Assembly (NCBI RefSeq): GCF_000379105.1
Contig: NZ_KB900609.1
Span: 5,554,918-5,618,917, forward strand
Direction of reading: 5' to 3'
From: Methylobacterium sp. WSM2598
Lineage (GTDB): Bacteria > Pseudomonadota > Alphaproteobacteria > Rhizobiales > Beijerinckiaceae
DNA length: 64,000 nucleotides
Position numbers and translations under genes: made by a program
Notes under the pieces: generated by a model
Seen by the model: the letters and a program-made list of their open reading frames with translations, nothing else
Databases searched by the model: none
Told to the model about the DNA's origin: nothing
Shown: positions 34,880-44,219 of the stretch, piece by piece
How the letters are laid out: each line of letters begins with the position of its first letter
Position numbering within the stretch: position 1 is the stretch's first letter

Positions 34880-36342
34880 GCGGGACCACGACCCTCGGCG
34901 CGCTCTTCCCCGAGGCCGCGGGCGCCGCGTCCGCGCTGCCGGTCGCCGCCCTCACGGCCGACAGCCGGCGCGTCGGGCCCGGCGCGGTCTTCGTGGCGGT
35001 GCCGGGCACCCGGGCGGACGGGCGCCTCTTCGCCGCCCAGGCCGCGGCCGCCGGCGCCGTCGCCATGGTGGCGGAGGGGCCCCGGCCGGCCGACCTGCCG
35101 CAGGCGGTGGCCTACCTCTCCGTGCCCGATGCCCGCCGCGCCCTGGCGCTCGCGGCCGCGCGCCTGCATCCGGGCCAGCCCGCCACGGTCGTCGCGGTGA
35201 CCGGCACCAGCGGCAAGAGTTCGGTCGCGGATTTCGTCCGGCAGATCCTCGCGCGGCTCGGCCGCCGCTCGGCGAGCCTCGGCACCCTCGGCGTGGTGAC
35301 CGGAGAGGGCGCCGCCTACGGGGCGCTCACGACCCCCGACCCGGTCACCCTGCACGAGACCCTCGACCGGCTCGCCCGCGACGGCATCACCGACCTCGCC
35401 ATGGAGGCCTCCTCCCACGGGATCGAGCAGCGCCGCCTCGACGGCGTGCGCCTGACCGCCGCCGCCTTCACCAATCTCGGCCACGACCACCTCGACTACC
35501 ATCGCACGGTCGAGGCCTACCTCGCCGCCAAGCTGCGCCTGTTCGAGGACCTGCTGCCCGAGGGCGCGACCGCGATCGTCAACGCGGACGGGCCGATGGC
35601 GGACCGCGCGGTGGCGGCGATCCGCGCCCGCTCCCTGCCCCTCGTCACCACGGGCCGCGCGGGCGAGACCCTGCGCCTCGACGCGGTCGAGACCCGGGGC
35701 TTCGCGCAGCGCCTCACCCTCGCGGCGCAGGGGCGCGCGCTCACGGTGGACCTGCCCCTGGTCGGCTCCTACCAGGTCGAGAACGCCCTGGTGGCGGCGG
35801 CCCTCGTCCTCGCCACCCCGGCCGGGCGCGGCCGGCTGGAGGCGGTGATCGGGGCGCTCGGCCACCTCGCGGGCGTGCCGGGGCGGCTCGAGCGGGTGGC
35901 GACCCATCGCGGGGCGCTCTGCGTCGTCGACTACGCCCACAAGCCCGAGGCCCTGGCGGGCGTGCTCCAGGCCCTGCGGCCCTTCGCGACCGGGCGCCTC
36001 GTCTGCGTGATGGGCTGCGGCGGCGACCGCGACCGGGCCAAGCGCCCGATGATGGGGCGCATCGCGGTCGCGGGCGCCGACCGGGTCATCGTCACGGACG
36101 ACAATCCGCGCAGCGAGGAGCCGGCCGCGATCCGGGCCGAGATCCTGGCCGCCGCCCCGGGCGCGGAGGAGATTGGCGACCGGGCCGAGGCGATCCGCGC
36201 CGCCGTGCGCGACCTCGCGCCGGGCGACGTGCTGGTCGTGGCCGGCAAGGGCCATGAAACCGGCCAGATCATCGGCGACCGCACGCTTCCGTTCTCGGAC
36301 CGCGACGCGGTGCTGAGCGCGATCGAGGAGACGCGTGCATGA
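34876..36342 (+). CDS. murE: UDP-MurNAc-tripeptide synthetase MurE (meso-diaminopimelate adding)
   Basis: A 488-residue Mur ligase. The N-terminal UDP-binding domain has ALTADSRRVGPGAVFVA. The ATP loop TGTSGKSSVAD is near residue 112. The carbamylated Lys region is in YLAAKLRLF. The C-terminal domain holds DNPRSEEP near 412, the motif that selects meso-diaminopimelate rather than Lys, and GKGHETGQ. The first two residues after the ATP loop core are SS instead of the more common TT, a normal variant in alphaproteobacteria. ATG 34876 overlaps the ftsI stop. Its own stop overlaps the murF ATG. Confidence 0.97.
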   Translation: MSGTTTLGALFPEAAGAASALPVAALTADSRRVGPGAVFVAVPGTRADGRLFAAQAAAAGAVAMVAEGPRPADLPQAVAYLSVPDARRALALAAARLHPGQPATVVAVTGTSGKSSVADFVRQILARLGRRSASLGTLGVVTGEGAAYGALTTPDPVTLHETLDRLARDGITDLAMEASSHGIEQRRLDGVRLTAAAFTNLGHDHLDYHRTVEAYLAAKLRLFEDLLPEGATAIVNADGPMADRAVAAIRARSLPLVTTGRAGETLRLDAVETRGFAQRLTLAAQGRALTVDLPLVGSYQVENALVAAALVLATPAGRGRLEAVIGALGHLAGVPGRLERVATHRGALCVVDYAHKPEALAGVLQALRPFATGRLVCVMGCGGDRDRAKRPMMGRIAVAGADRVIVTDDNPRSEEPAAIRAEILAAAPGAEEIGDRAEAIRAAVRDLAPGDVLVVAGKGHETGQIIGDRTLPFSDRDAVLSAIEETRA

Positions 36343-37796
36343 CCGAGCCTCTCTGGACCCTGGACGCGGTGCTGGCCGCCACCGGCGGCCGCGCGCTCGA
36401 CGGCGCGCCCGACGCGCCGCTCTCCGGCCTGTCGATCGACACCCGCACCCTGAAGGTCGGCGACCTGTTCTTCGCCATCCGGGGCGAGCAGCGCGACGGC
36501 TACGACTTCGTCCGCGACGCGCTCGCGCGCGGCGCGGGCGCCGCCGTGGTGTCGCAGGCGCGCGCCGCGGACCTCGCCGGCGCCGGCCCGCTCGTCGCGG
36601 TGCCGGAGGCGGGCGAGGATCCGGTGCTCGCCGCCATGCGGAAGCTCGCGGCGGCGGCGCGGGCGCGCAGCCGCGCCCGCATCGTCGCGGTGACGGGCTC
36701 GGTCGGCAAGACCGGCACCAAGGAGGCCCTGCGCCACGTCCTGGCGGCGCAGGGCGCCACCCACGCCTCGGTCGCCTCCTACAACAACCATTGGGGCGTG
36801 CCCCTGACGCTCGGGCGCATGCCGGCGGCGAGCGCCTTCGGGGTGTTCGAGATCGGCATGAACCACGCGGGCGAGATCGCCCCGCTCACCCGCCTGGTCC
36901 GGCCCGAGGTCGCCGTCGTGACGACGGTCGAGCCGGTCCACATCGAGCATTTCCGCGCCCTCTCGGGCATCGCGGACGCCAAGGGCGAGATCTTCTGCGG
37001 CCTGGAGCCCGGCGGGGTCGCGGTGATCAACCGCGACAACCCGCATTTCGAGCGCCTGCGCGACCACGCGCTGGCCTCGCGGGCGGGCCGGATCGTCAGC
37101 TTCGGCGAGCATCCGCGGGCGGATGTGCGGGCCGAGCGCGTGGTGATGCGCCCCGACCTCTCGATCGTGGACGCGCGGGTGATGGGCATCCCGGTCACCT
37201 ACCAGCTCGGCACGCCGGGCCGCCACACGGCCCTGAACTCGCTCGCCGTGATGGCGGCCGTGCACGCGCTCGGGGCCGACCTCGCGCTCGCGGCCCTGTC
37301 GCTGGCGCAGCTGCGCCCGCCGGTCGGGCGCGGCGAGCGCACGCTGCTGCGCCTGCGCGACGGCGAGGCGCTGCTCGTCGACGAGAGCTACAACGCCAAC
37401 CCGGCCTCGGTGCGGGCGGCGCTCGCGACGCTCGCGGGGATCGAGGTCCAGGGCCGGGCGCGCCGGATCGCCGTGCTCGGCGACATGCTGGAGCTCGGCG
37501 CGGAGGCGGCGCGCCTGCACCGCGACCTCGCCGCCGCCGTGGCGGAGCACGGGATCGACCTCGTCTTCGTGGCCGGACCGCTGATGGCGGAGCTGTTCGA
37601 GGCGCTGCCGGCCGGCACGCGGGGCGTCGCGGCGGCGAGTTCCGCCGATCTCCTCGACGCGGTCGTGGCCGAGATCCGCCCCGGCGACGCGGTCATGGTG
37701 AAGGGATCGAACAGCACCCGCATGGGCCGGATTGTCGAGGCCCTGAAAGCCCGCTACGGGGGCGGCGCGGACGCCCTCGCCGCGCGACCGACCTGA
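36339..37796 (+). CDS. murF: UDP-MurNAc-pentapeptide synthetase MurF
   Basis: A 485-residue Mur ligase that adds D-Ala-D-Ala to UDP-MurNAc-tripeptide. The N-terminal domain has GLSIDTRTLKVGDLFFAIRG. The ATP loop is TGSVGKTGTKE near residue 117. The central domain has YNNHWGVPLTLGRMP and EIGMNHAGEI, and the C-terminal domain has DESYNANPASVRAAL and KGSNSTRMG, all MurF hallmarks. The ATG at 36339 overlaps the murE stop. A 100-base gap separates it from mraY. Confidence 0.97.
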   Translation: MTEPLWTLDAVLAATGGRALDGAPDAPLSGLSIDTRTLKVGDLFFAIRGEQRDGYDFVRDALARGAGAAVVSQARAADLAGAGPLVAVPEAGEDPVLAAMRKLAAAARARSRARIVAVTGSVGKTGTKEALRHVLAAQGATHASVASYNNHWGVPLTLGRMPAASAFGVFEIGMNHAGEIAPLTRLVRPEVAVVTTVEPVHIEHFRALSGIADAKGEIFCGLEPGGVAVINRDNPHFERLRDHALASRAGRIVSFGEHPRADVRAERVVMRPDLSIVDARVMGIPVTYQLGTPGRHTALNSLAVMAAVHALGADLALAALSLAQLRPPVGRGERTLLRLRDGEALLVDESYNANPASVRAALATLAGIEVQGRARRIAVLGDMLELGAEAARLHRDLAAAVAEHGIDLVFVAGPLMAELFEALPAGTRGVAAASSADLLDAVVAEIRPGDAVMVKGSNSTRMGRIVEALKARYGGGADALAARPT

Positions 37797-37896
37797 GCCG
37801 CCGCGCGCGAGCCTCCGGGCGCCGGCGCGGCCGGCCTCCACCGAACGGCGCCGTCATCCCCGCCGGCGCTCACCTCCATATCGGGATGAGCCCGGG

Positions 37897-38982
37897 ATGC
37901 TGTATCTCCTGTCCGAACTGAGCGGCGTCTTCTCGCCGTTCAACGTGTTTCGCTACATCACCTTCCGGACGGGCGGGGCGCTGTTCACGGCGGGCCTGTT
38001 CGTGTTCTGGTTCGGGCCCTGGATCATCTCGCTGCTGCGCCTGCGCCAGGGCAAGGGCCAGCCGATCCGCGAGGACGGGCCCCAGACCCACCTGCTGACC
38101 AAGCGCGGCACGCCGACCATGGGCGGGCTGATGATCCTGGCCGGGCTCCTGGTCGCGGTGTTCCTGTGGGCCAACCCGCGCAACAGCTACGTCTGGATCA
38201 CCGTCGTGGTGACGCTCGGCTTCGGGGCGATCGGCTTCTACGACGACTATCTCAAGGTGACGAAGCAGAGCCACAAGGGCTTCTCGGGCAAGTTCCGGCT
38301 CGGCCTGGAGGCGCTGATCGCGGTGGCGGCCTGCGTGGCGGTGGCGGAGTACTCGGCGCCGGGGCTCGCCTACCGGCTCGCCTTCCCGGTCTTCAAGGAC
38401 GCGATCGTCAACCTCGGCCTGTTCTGGATCTTCTTCGCGAGCTTCGTGATCGTGGGCGCCGGCAATGCCGTGAACATCACGGACGGGCTCGACGGGCTGG
38501 CGATCGTGCCGGTGATGATCGCGGCGGCGACCTTCGGGATCATCGCCTACCTGGTCGGCAACGTGATCTACGCCTCCTACCTGCAGGTGAACTACGTCCC
38601 GGGCACGGGCGAACTCGCGGTGGTGTGCGGGGCGCTGATCGGGGCGGGGCTCGGCTTCCTGTGGTTCAACGCGCCGCCGGCCCAGATCTTCATGGGCGAC
38701 ACCGGCTCGCTGGCGCTGGGCGGATTGCTGGGCACCGTCGCGGTGGCGACCAAGCACGAGATCGTGCTGGCGGTGGTGGGCGGCCTGTTCGTGCTGGAGA
38801 TCGCCTCGGTGATCATCCAGGTCGCCTCCTTCAAGCTCACCGGCAAGCGCGTCTTCCGGATGGCGCCGATCCACCACCATTTCGAGCAGAAGGGCTGGAA
38901 GGAGCCGCAGGTGGTGATCCGGTTCTGGATCATCGCCGTGGTGCTGGCGCTGCTCGGCCTCGCGACGCTGAAGCTGCGCTGA
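37897..38982 (+). CDS. mraY: Phospho-MurNAc-pentapeptide translocase MraY
   Basis: A 361-residue polytopic membrane enzyme that makes lipid I. The family signatures are visible: QTHLLTKRGTPTMGGLM near residue 62, the catalytic DD in FYDDYLKV, NAVNITDGLDGLA near 190, FMGDTGSLALGG near 265 and APIHHHFEQKGW near 325. About ten TM segments are predicted by eye, the normal number. It is the last wall gene here; the cluster normally continues with murD-ftsW-murG, but a repeat and convergent hslUV follow instead. Confidence 0.97.
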   Translation: MLYLLSELSGVFSPFNVFRYITFRTGGALFTAGLFVFWFGPWIISLLRLRQGKGQPIREDGPQTHLLTKRGTPTMGGLMILAGLLVAVFLWANPRNSYVWITVVVTLGFGAIGFYDDYLKVTKQSHKGFSGKFRLGLEALIAVAACVAVAEYSAPGLAYRLAFPVFKDAIVNLGLFWIFFASFVIVGAGNAVNITDGLDGLAIVPVMIAAATFGIIAYLVGNVIYASYLQVNYVPGTGELAVVCGALIGAGLGFLWFNAPPAQIFMGDTGSLALGGLLGTVAVATKHEIVLAVVGGLFVLEIASVIIQVASFKLTGKRVFRMAPIHHHFEQKGWKEPQVVIRFWIIAVVLALLGLATLKLR

Positions 38983-39011
38983 GGGGCGGCCCGGGGCCGC
39001 CCCCTGCCGCC

Positions 39012-39120
39012 TCATCCCCGATCCGCTCGATCCCTTCGGGCCGGCGGATTGGGGCCTCGCTCAGGCGCCGCGCGGGCGCGTGATCCGGGATCCGCCGTGA
39101 TCGACCGGATCCCGGATCAC
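39012..39120 (-). repeat. Dispersed palindromic element, copy C (shortest form)
   Basis: The 109-base copy reads, on the minus strand, TGATCCGGGATCCGGTCGAT at its start (39119-39100), then a second inverted arm, the core GGCGCCTGAGCGAGGCC, ATCCGCCGG...GGATCGAGCGGAT, and ends in CGGGGATGA at 39012. Its first three bases are the hslU stop codon. This copy has a single core unit and probably shows the basic form. It fills the gap between convergent mraY and hslU. Confidence 0.9.
39080..39120. terminator. 15-bp hairpin at the hslU stop codon
   Basis: GTGATCCGGGATCCG (39080-39094) is perfectly complementary to 39106-39120 across an 11-base loop. The hslU TGA lies within the right arm. It is the proximal part of repeat copy C and can stop transcription from both mraY and hslU, though it lacks a long U tract. 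Confidence 0.65.
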
Positions 39121-40430
39121 AGGATGAACCGGCTCAGATCCGCGTTCTGGGCGAGGCTCTCGACCCGCTCCCGCACATAGGCCGCGTCGATCGTCACGCT
39201 CTCGCCCGCGCGGTCGGGCGCCGTGAACGAGATCTCGTCGAGCACCCGCTCCAGCACCGTCTGCAGCCGGCGCGCGCCGATGTTCTCGACGGAGGAATTC
39301 ACCTCCACGGCCACCCGGGCGAGGGCGTCGACCGCGTCCTCCGTGAAGGTGACGGCGACGCCCTCCGTGGCCATCAGCGCCACCGCCTGCTTGAGCAGGC
39401 TCGCCTCGGTCTCGGTCAGGATGCGCCGGAAATCGTCGACCGTGAGCGGCGCGAGCTCCACCCGGATCGGCAGCCGCCCCTGCAGCTCCGGCAGCAGGTC
39501 GGAGGGTTTCGAGACGTGGAAGGCCCCGCTCGCGATGAACAGGATGTGGTCGGTCTTGACCGGCCCGTGCTTGGTCGCGACCGTCGTCCCCTCGATCAGC
39601 GGCAGCAGGTCGCGCTGGACCCCCTCGCGGGAGACGTCCGCCCCGCCGCGGCCCTCGCGGGCGCAGATCTTGTCGACCTCGTCGAGGAACACGATGCCGT
39701 TGTCCTCTACCTCGCGGACCGCCTCCTGGACGATCGCGTCCTGGTCGAGGAGCTTGTCGGATTCCTCGGCCATCAGGGGCGCGTGGGCGTCCCGCACGGT
39801 GACGCGCCGCGGCTTGCCCTTCTGGCCGCCGAGCGCCTTGCCGAGCATGTCGCCGAGGTTGATCGCCCCCATGGCGGCGCCGGGCACGCCCGGGATCTCG
39901 AACATCGGCAGGCCGCTCGGCGCGGCGCTGGCGAGCTCGATCTCGACCTCCTTGTCGTCGAGTTCGCCCGCGCGCAGGCGGCGCCGGAAGCTGTCGCGGG
40001 TGGCCTGGCCCGCGGTCGGCCCGACGAGCGCGTCGAGGATGCGCGCCTCCGCGGCCGCCTCCGCCCTGGCCTGGACCGAGCGGCGCTTCTCGTCGCGCTT
40101 GAGGCCGATCCCGACCTCCACGAGGTCGCGCACGATCTGCTCGACGTCGCGGCCGACATAGCCGACCTCGGTGAACTTGGTGGCCTCCACCTTGAGGAAG
40201 GGCGCGTTGGCCAGACGGGCGAGGCGGCGCGAGATCTCGGTCTTGCCGCAGCCGGTCGGGCCGATCATCAGGATGTTCTTGGGCGCCACCTCCTCGCGCA
40301 GGGGGCCGTGGAGCTGCTGGCGGCGCCAGCGGTTGCGCAGCGCGATCGCGACCGCGCGCTTCGCGTCGGCCTGGCCGACGATGTAGCGGTCGAGTTCGGA
40401 GACGATTTCGCGGGGGGAGAAGGTCGTCAT
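39117..40430 (-). CDS. hslU: ATP-dependent unfoldase HslU
   Basis: A 437-residue AAA+ ATPase that unfolds substrates for the HslV peptidase. Walker A GPTGCGKTE is near residue 57, the pore loop GYVGRDVEQI near 91, Walker B is in GIVFLDEVDKI near 250, and the sensor regions SGAFH and LPELQGRLPIRVEL follow. The C-terminus ends in SRFIL, the segment that docks into HslV. The ATG at 40430 is preceded by a usual leader. Its stop is the first codon of repeat copy C. hslV lies 63 bases upstream on the same strand. Confidence 0.97.
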   Translation of the reverse strand: MTTFSPREIVSELDRYIVGQADAKRAVAIALRNRWRRQQLHGPLREEVAPKNILMIGPTGCGKTEISRRLARLANAPFLKVEATKFTEVGYVGRDVEQIVRDLVEVGIGLKRDEKRRSVQARAEAAAEARILDALVGPTAGQATRDSFRRRLRAGELDDKEVEIELASAAPSGLPMFEIPGVPGAAMGAINLGDMLGKALGGQKGKPRRVTVRDAHAPLMAEESDKLLDQDAIVQEAVREVEDNGIVFLDEVDKICAREGRGGADVSREGVQRDLLPLIEGTTVATKHGPVKTDHILFIASGAFHVSKPSDLLPELQGRLPIRVELAPLTVDDFRRILTETEASLLKQAVALMATEGVAVTFTEDAVDALARVAVEVNSSVENIGARRLQTVLERVLDEISFTAPDRAGESVTIDAAYVRERVESLAQNADLSRFIL

Positions 40431-40493
40431 GGCGGGTCCGGAGATGCGGCGGTCGGGGCCGCCGTCGCGTGTCGTGACGGGGTGGCGTGCGGC

Positions 40494-41024
40494 TCAGGCC
40501 GCCTCCAGGCTCTCGATCACGAGGTTGCCGTTGGTGTAGACGCAGATCTCGGCCGCGATCGCCAGCGAGCGGCGCACGATCGCCTCGGCGTCGAGGTCCT
40601 GGTCCTCGAGGGCGCGGGCGGCGGCGAGGGCGTAATTGCCGCCCGAGCCGATCGCCATCACGCCGCCCTCGGGCTCCAGCACGTCGCCGGAGCCGGAGAG
40701 CAGCAGCCCGACCTCGCGGTCGGCCACCAGCATCATGGCTTCGAGCCGCCGCAGGTAGCGGTCGGTGCGCCAATCCTTGGTGAGTTCGACGCAGGCGCGG
40801 GTGAGCTGCCCCGGATACTGCTCCAGCTTGGCCTCCAGCCGCTCGAACAGCGTGAAGGCGTCGGCGGTCGCGCCCGCGAAGCCGCCGATCACCGCGCCCT
40901 TGGCGAGGCGGCGCACCTTGCGGGCATTGCCCTTCACGATGGTCTGGCCGAGGCTGACCTGCCCGTCGCCCCCGATGACGACGCGCCCGCCCTTGCGGAC
41001 CATCAGGATCGTCGTCGCATGCAT
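40494..41024 (-). CDS. hslV: ATP-dependent protease peptidase subunit HslV
   Basis: A 176-residue proteasome-like threonine peptidase. The nucleophile Thr is exposed by removal of the short leader MHA (sequence MHATTILMVRK); Lys in GGRVVIGGDGQ and the later KVRRL, FAGATADAFTLFERLE and MAIGSGGNYALAAARAL are typical. The start ATG at 41024 gives the expected three-residue leader; a 31-residue upstream extension is therefore rejected. It forms the HslVU complex with the next gene. Confidence 0.96.
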   Translation of the reverse strand: MHATTILMVRKGGRVVIGGDGQVSLGQTIVKGNARKVRRLAKGAVIGGFAGATADAFTLFERLEAKLEQYPGQLTRACVELTKDWRTDRYLRRLEAMMLVADREVGLLLSGSGDVLEPEGGVMAIGSGGNYALAAARALEDQDLDAEAIVRRSLAIAAEICVYTNGNLVIESLEAA

Positions 41025-41183
41025 GCGGGGCAATGCCCCCGCCTCGTCGCTGCCCAAGGACCTCTCCCGTGCGGCTCGTCCGAAGCGTAGGTGGGGGTTG
41101 GGGAGGCGTTCGTCCACCTCGCCGAGGCGGGATGTCCCCGGCCGCCCTCGCGCGGTCCGCGACGAGGCCGAGCCTCCGAGCGA

Positions 41184-42287
41184 TCAGACCACGACCGTGA
41201 TCGCCTGGGCGGCCCGGGTCAGGCCGGTGTAGAGCCAGCGCCGGGCATGCTCCCGGAAGGCGTAGGATTCGTCGAACAGCACCACCCGGTCCCATTGCGA
41301 TCCCTGCGCCTTGTGCACGGTGAGCGCGTAGCCGTAGGTGAACTCGTCGCTCTCGCGCTTCAGGATGGCGGGGATCGGCTCCTCGCTGCCCTCGATCACC
41401 GCGCGCAGCACCCGGATGTCCTGCGGCCGGCGGCGCAGGGCGGGGTCGTCCTCCGGCACCACGTCGAGCCGCACGAGGTCGGGCCGGGGCGCGGCGCGCA
41501 GCGCCTGCACGGTCCAGGTCGAGCCGTTGAGCAGGCCCTTGGTGCGGTCGTTGCGCAGGCAGACCAGCTTCTCGCCCACGGCCGGCATCGGGTCGGTCTG
41601 GCCCATCAGGTCGCGGATGCGGCCGTTGTAGAGCCGCCGGGTCCGGTTGAGCCCGACCAGCACCTGGTCGGCGGCGAGCACCGCCTCCGGGGTGATGCCC
41701 CGCCGGTTCACCACCGCGCTCGCCCCGTAGCGCCCGGTCTCCAGCTGCCCGCCCTCCCGCACCGCCATGGCCAGCCGGATGATCGGGTCGTCCGCCGCCT
41801 GCCGGTGGATCTCGGTCAGCATCACGTCGGGCTCGGCCTCCGTGAAGAAGCCGCCGCCCTTGACCGGGGGCAGCTGCGCCGGGTCGCCCAGCACCAGCAC
41901 CGGCTTGCCGAAGGACAGGAGGTCGTTGCCGAGATCGGCATCGACCATCGAGCACTCGTCGATGACCACGAGGGCCGCCTTCGACACCGGGCCGGTGCGG
42001 TTGAGGGTGAAGGCCGGGCCGCCCTCCTCGCCCTCGCGGGCGCGGTAGATCAGGCTGTGGATGGTCGCGGCGTCGTGGCAGCCGCGCTGGCGCATCACCG
42101 AGGCGGCCTTGCCCGTGTAGGCCGCGAACAGGACCCCGCCCTCGACATCCTCGGCGACCCGCCGCGCCAGCGTGGTCTTGCCGGTGCCGGCGAAGCCGAA
42201 CAGGCGGAAGACCCGGGGCTCGCCCGCCTTCAGCCAGGCGGACACCGCCCGCAGGGCCGCCTCCTGCTCGGGGCTGAACCGCGTCAT
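41184..42287 (-). CDS. RecD-like SF1B DNA helicase / ATP-dependent exonuclease-like protein
   Basis: A 367-residue helicase of the RecD2/Dda class. Motif I (Walker A) FGFAGTGKTTLA is near residue 30, motif II VVIDECSMVD near 110, motif III LVLGDPAQLPPV near 132, and motif VI is in YALTVHKAQGSQWDRVV with YTGLTRA near the C-terminus, forming the UvrD-type C2 domain. It is shorter than RecD itself and has no RecB or RecC neighbour. Such proteins resolve replication blocks in vitro; the physiological role here is unknown. It overlaps no gene; the Kef gene ends 6 bases from its start region. Confidence 0.88.
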   Translation of the reverse strand: MTRFSPEQEAALRAVSAWLKAGEPRVFRLFGFAGTGKTTLARRVAEDVEGGVLFAAYTGKAASVMRQRGCHDAATIHSLIYRAREGEEGGPAFTLNRTGPVSKAALVVIDECSMVDADLGNDLLSFGKPVLVLGDPAQLPPVKGGGFFTEAEPDVMLTEIHRQAADDPIIRLAMAVREGGQLETGRYGASAVVNRRGITPEAVLAADQVLVGLNRTRRLYNGRIRDLMGQTDPMPAVGEKLVCLRNDRTKGLLNGSTWTVQALRAAPRPDLVRLDVVPEDDPALRRRPQDIRVLRAVIEGSEEPIPAILKRESDEFTYGYALTVHKAQGSQWDRVVLFDESYAFREHARRWLYTGLTRAAQAITVVV

Positions 42288-42293
42288 CGCCCG

Positions 42294-44081
42294 TCAGCGC
42301 GCCTTGCCGACCGTGCGCCGGGCCTGGAATTCCGGCGGCGGCGCCTCGCTGCGGCGCAGCAGGGCGCGGAACTCGTCGCGGCGCTCGTGGATCGAGGCGA
42401 TGACGAGGCCCATCGGCACTCCGACATCGACCAGCACGGCCTCGGAGAGCTGCAGCGAGGCCTCGATCGTCTCCGGCACCGCGTCGTCGACCCCGAGCTC
42501 GTAGAGGGCGGTGGCGTGGCGCGCGTCGCGGGCGCGCGCCACGATGGTGAGGTCGGGGCGCTCGGCCCGGGCCGCCGCCACCACCGCCTCCACCGAGCGC
42601 GGCGCGTCCAGGGTGACGACGAGGGCGCGGGCGCCGGCGATGCCGCAGCGGCGCAGCAATTCGGGATTGGCGGAATCGCCGAAATAGACCGGGTTGCCCA
42701 GGCGGCGCTGCTCGGCGACCCGGGCCGCGTCCATGTCGAGGGCGAGGTAGGGCACCTTGTGGCGCGCCAGCATCTCGCCGACCAGCCTGCCGACCCGCCC
42801 GTAGCCCGCCACGATGACCCGGCCCTGCTGCCGCTCCGGCGGCGGCTCCGCGGGGACCTGCGCGAGGGCCCGGCGATCGATCTGGCGGCCGAGGCGGCGG
42901 GCGAGCGCCGCCAGGAGCGGGATCATCACCATGGTGACGGTGGTGACGACGAGCGCCGCCTGCCCGAGACCCTCGGGCACGAGGTCGGCCGAGAGCGCGC
43001 TGCCGATCAGCACGAACGCGAACTCGCCCCCGGCCCCGAGCAGCAGGGCGGTCTCGACCGCCACCGCCCGCGACAGGCGCAGCGCCCGCGCGACGGCCAG
43101 GATCACCCCGCCCTTGATCAGGATCATGGCCAGCGACAGGCCCAGGATCGCGGCCGGCGCGTCGAGGAGCTGGGCCGGATCGAGGTTCATGCCCACCGAG
43201 ACGAAGAACACGCCGAGCAGCAGGCCCTTGAACGGGTCGATGGTCGCCTCGATCGCCCGGCGGTACTCGGTCTCGGCGAGGAGCAGCCCGGCCACGAAGG
43301 CGCCGAGCGTGGTCGAGAGCCCGCTCGCCGCCGCGACGAGCGCCGTCGCCACGATGACGAGCAGGCAGGCCGCCATGAAGAGTTCGGGGCTGCGGGTGCG
43401 GGCGACGAGCTGGAACAGCGGGCGCAGCCCGAGCCGCCCCGCCCCGACGATGAGCGCGATCGCCACCGCCGCCTGGCCGAGGGCCAGGGCGAGCCCGCCG
43501 ATCGCGTCCCCGTCCTTGCGCCCGAGCACCGCGATGGCGAACAGGACCGGGGCCACTGCGAGGTCCTGGAACAGCAGCACCGCGAAGCTCGCCCGGCCCG
43601 CCGGGGCGTTGAGGCGCTTCTGGTCGGCCAGCACCGGCAGGACGATGGCGGTCGAGGAGAGGGCGAGGGAGAGCCCGACCAGGCCCGCGGCGGTCGGGTT
43701 CACGCCGAGCGGCAGCAGCAATCCCCCGAGCACCAGGCTCGACAGGGCGACCTGCAGCGAGCCGAGGCCGAAGACCAGCCGGCGCAGGATGCGCAGCCGC
43801 TCCCAGGACAGTTCCACGCCGATCATGAACATCAGGAAGATCACGCCGAGGTCGGCCAGGTGCGCGATCTCGCTGCGGTTGCCGATCGTCACCTCGGCGA
43901 GCCAGGGCGCGCTGCCGGTGAGCCGCCCGAGCCCCGAGGGGCCGAGCAGCGCCCCCGCCCCGATGAAGCCGAGGACCGGGCTGATCCGCAGGCGATGGAA
44001 CAACGGCACCACGATGCCGGCCGTCACCAGGAACAGGATGGCCTCCTTGTAGGAGGCGCCGTGGACCACGGGGTCGGTCAT
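42294..44081 (-). CDS. Kef-type K+/H+ antiporter with RCK (TrkA-N) domain
   Basis: A protein of 595 residues (609 from the alternative ATG at 44123). The N-terminal CPA2 domain (about residues 5-380) has some twelve TM segments, with LGFIGAGALLGPSGLG, GLSLALSSTAIVLPVL and FFVSVGMNLDP as family hallmarks. A cytosolic TrkA-N nucleotide-binding domain follows (VIVAGYGRVGRLVGEML near 413, with LALDMDAARV), and a C-terminal tail of about 80 residues. Kef systems exchange K+ for H+ in response to electrophiles or glutathione adducts; the Q-finger loops were not checked. Start at 44081 is preferred as more conserved, though no good ribosome site is visible. Confidence 0.88.
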   Translation of the reverse strand: MTDPVVHGASYKEAILFLVTAGIVVPLFHRLRISPVLGFIGAGALLGPSGLGRLTGSAPWLAEVTIGNRSEIAHLADLGVIFLMFMIGVELSWERLRILRRLVFGLGSLQVALSSLVLGGLLLPLGVNPTAAGLVGLSLALSSTAIVLPVLADQKRLNAPAGRASFAVLLFQDLAVAPVLFAIAVLGRKDGDAIGGLALALGQAAVAIALIVGAGRLGLRPLFQLVARTRSPELFMAACLLVIVATALVAAASGLSTTLGAFVAGLLLAETEYRRAIEATIDPFKGLLLGVFFVSVGMNLDPAQLLDAPAAILGLSLAMILIKGGVILAVARALRLSRAVAVETALLLGAGGEFAFVLIGSALSADLVPEGLGQAALVVTTVTMVMIPLLAALARRLGRQIDRRALAQVPAEPPPERQQGRVIVAGYGRVGRLVGEMLARHKVPYLALDMDAARVAEQRRLGNPVYFGDSANPELLRRCGIAGARALVVTLDAPRSVEAVVAAARAERPDLTIVARARDARHATALYELGVDDAVPETIEASLQLSEAVLVDVGVPMGLVIASIHERRDEFRALLRRSEAPPPEFQARRTVGKAR

Positions 44082-44219
44082 CGGGGGGAGGGGGATCTCT
44101 CGCGACGCGGCGGGCCGGCCCATCTTGAGGAGCCGCGCCGCCGGGGCAAGCGGAAACGGGTCCCCCCGCCGGCTTTTCGCCCCTTCGCGACATTCCCGAA
44201 ACTATGCGATGGGGAGCGC

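Noticed and set aside
42294..44123. Start of the Kef gene at 44123 rather than 44081
   Set aside because: Neither has a clear ribosome site; the 14 extra residues (MGRPAASREIPLPP) are low-complexity and unlike the family N-terminus, so the shorter form was preferred.
39061..44193. Very long open frame (over 1700 codons) on the minus strand spanning hslU to the Kef gene
   Set aside because: It is out of frame with hslU, hslV, the helicase and the Kef antiporter, all of which have intact motifs. Long antisense or off-frame openings are common at this GC content and its product is Arg/Pro-rich without domains.
41091..44219. Plus-strand frame extending the GT61 gene about 1000 codons upstream
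   Set aside because: The upstream part is antisense to the helicase and Kef genes. The ATG at 44220 has a ribosome site and the conserved domain begins shortly after it.
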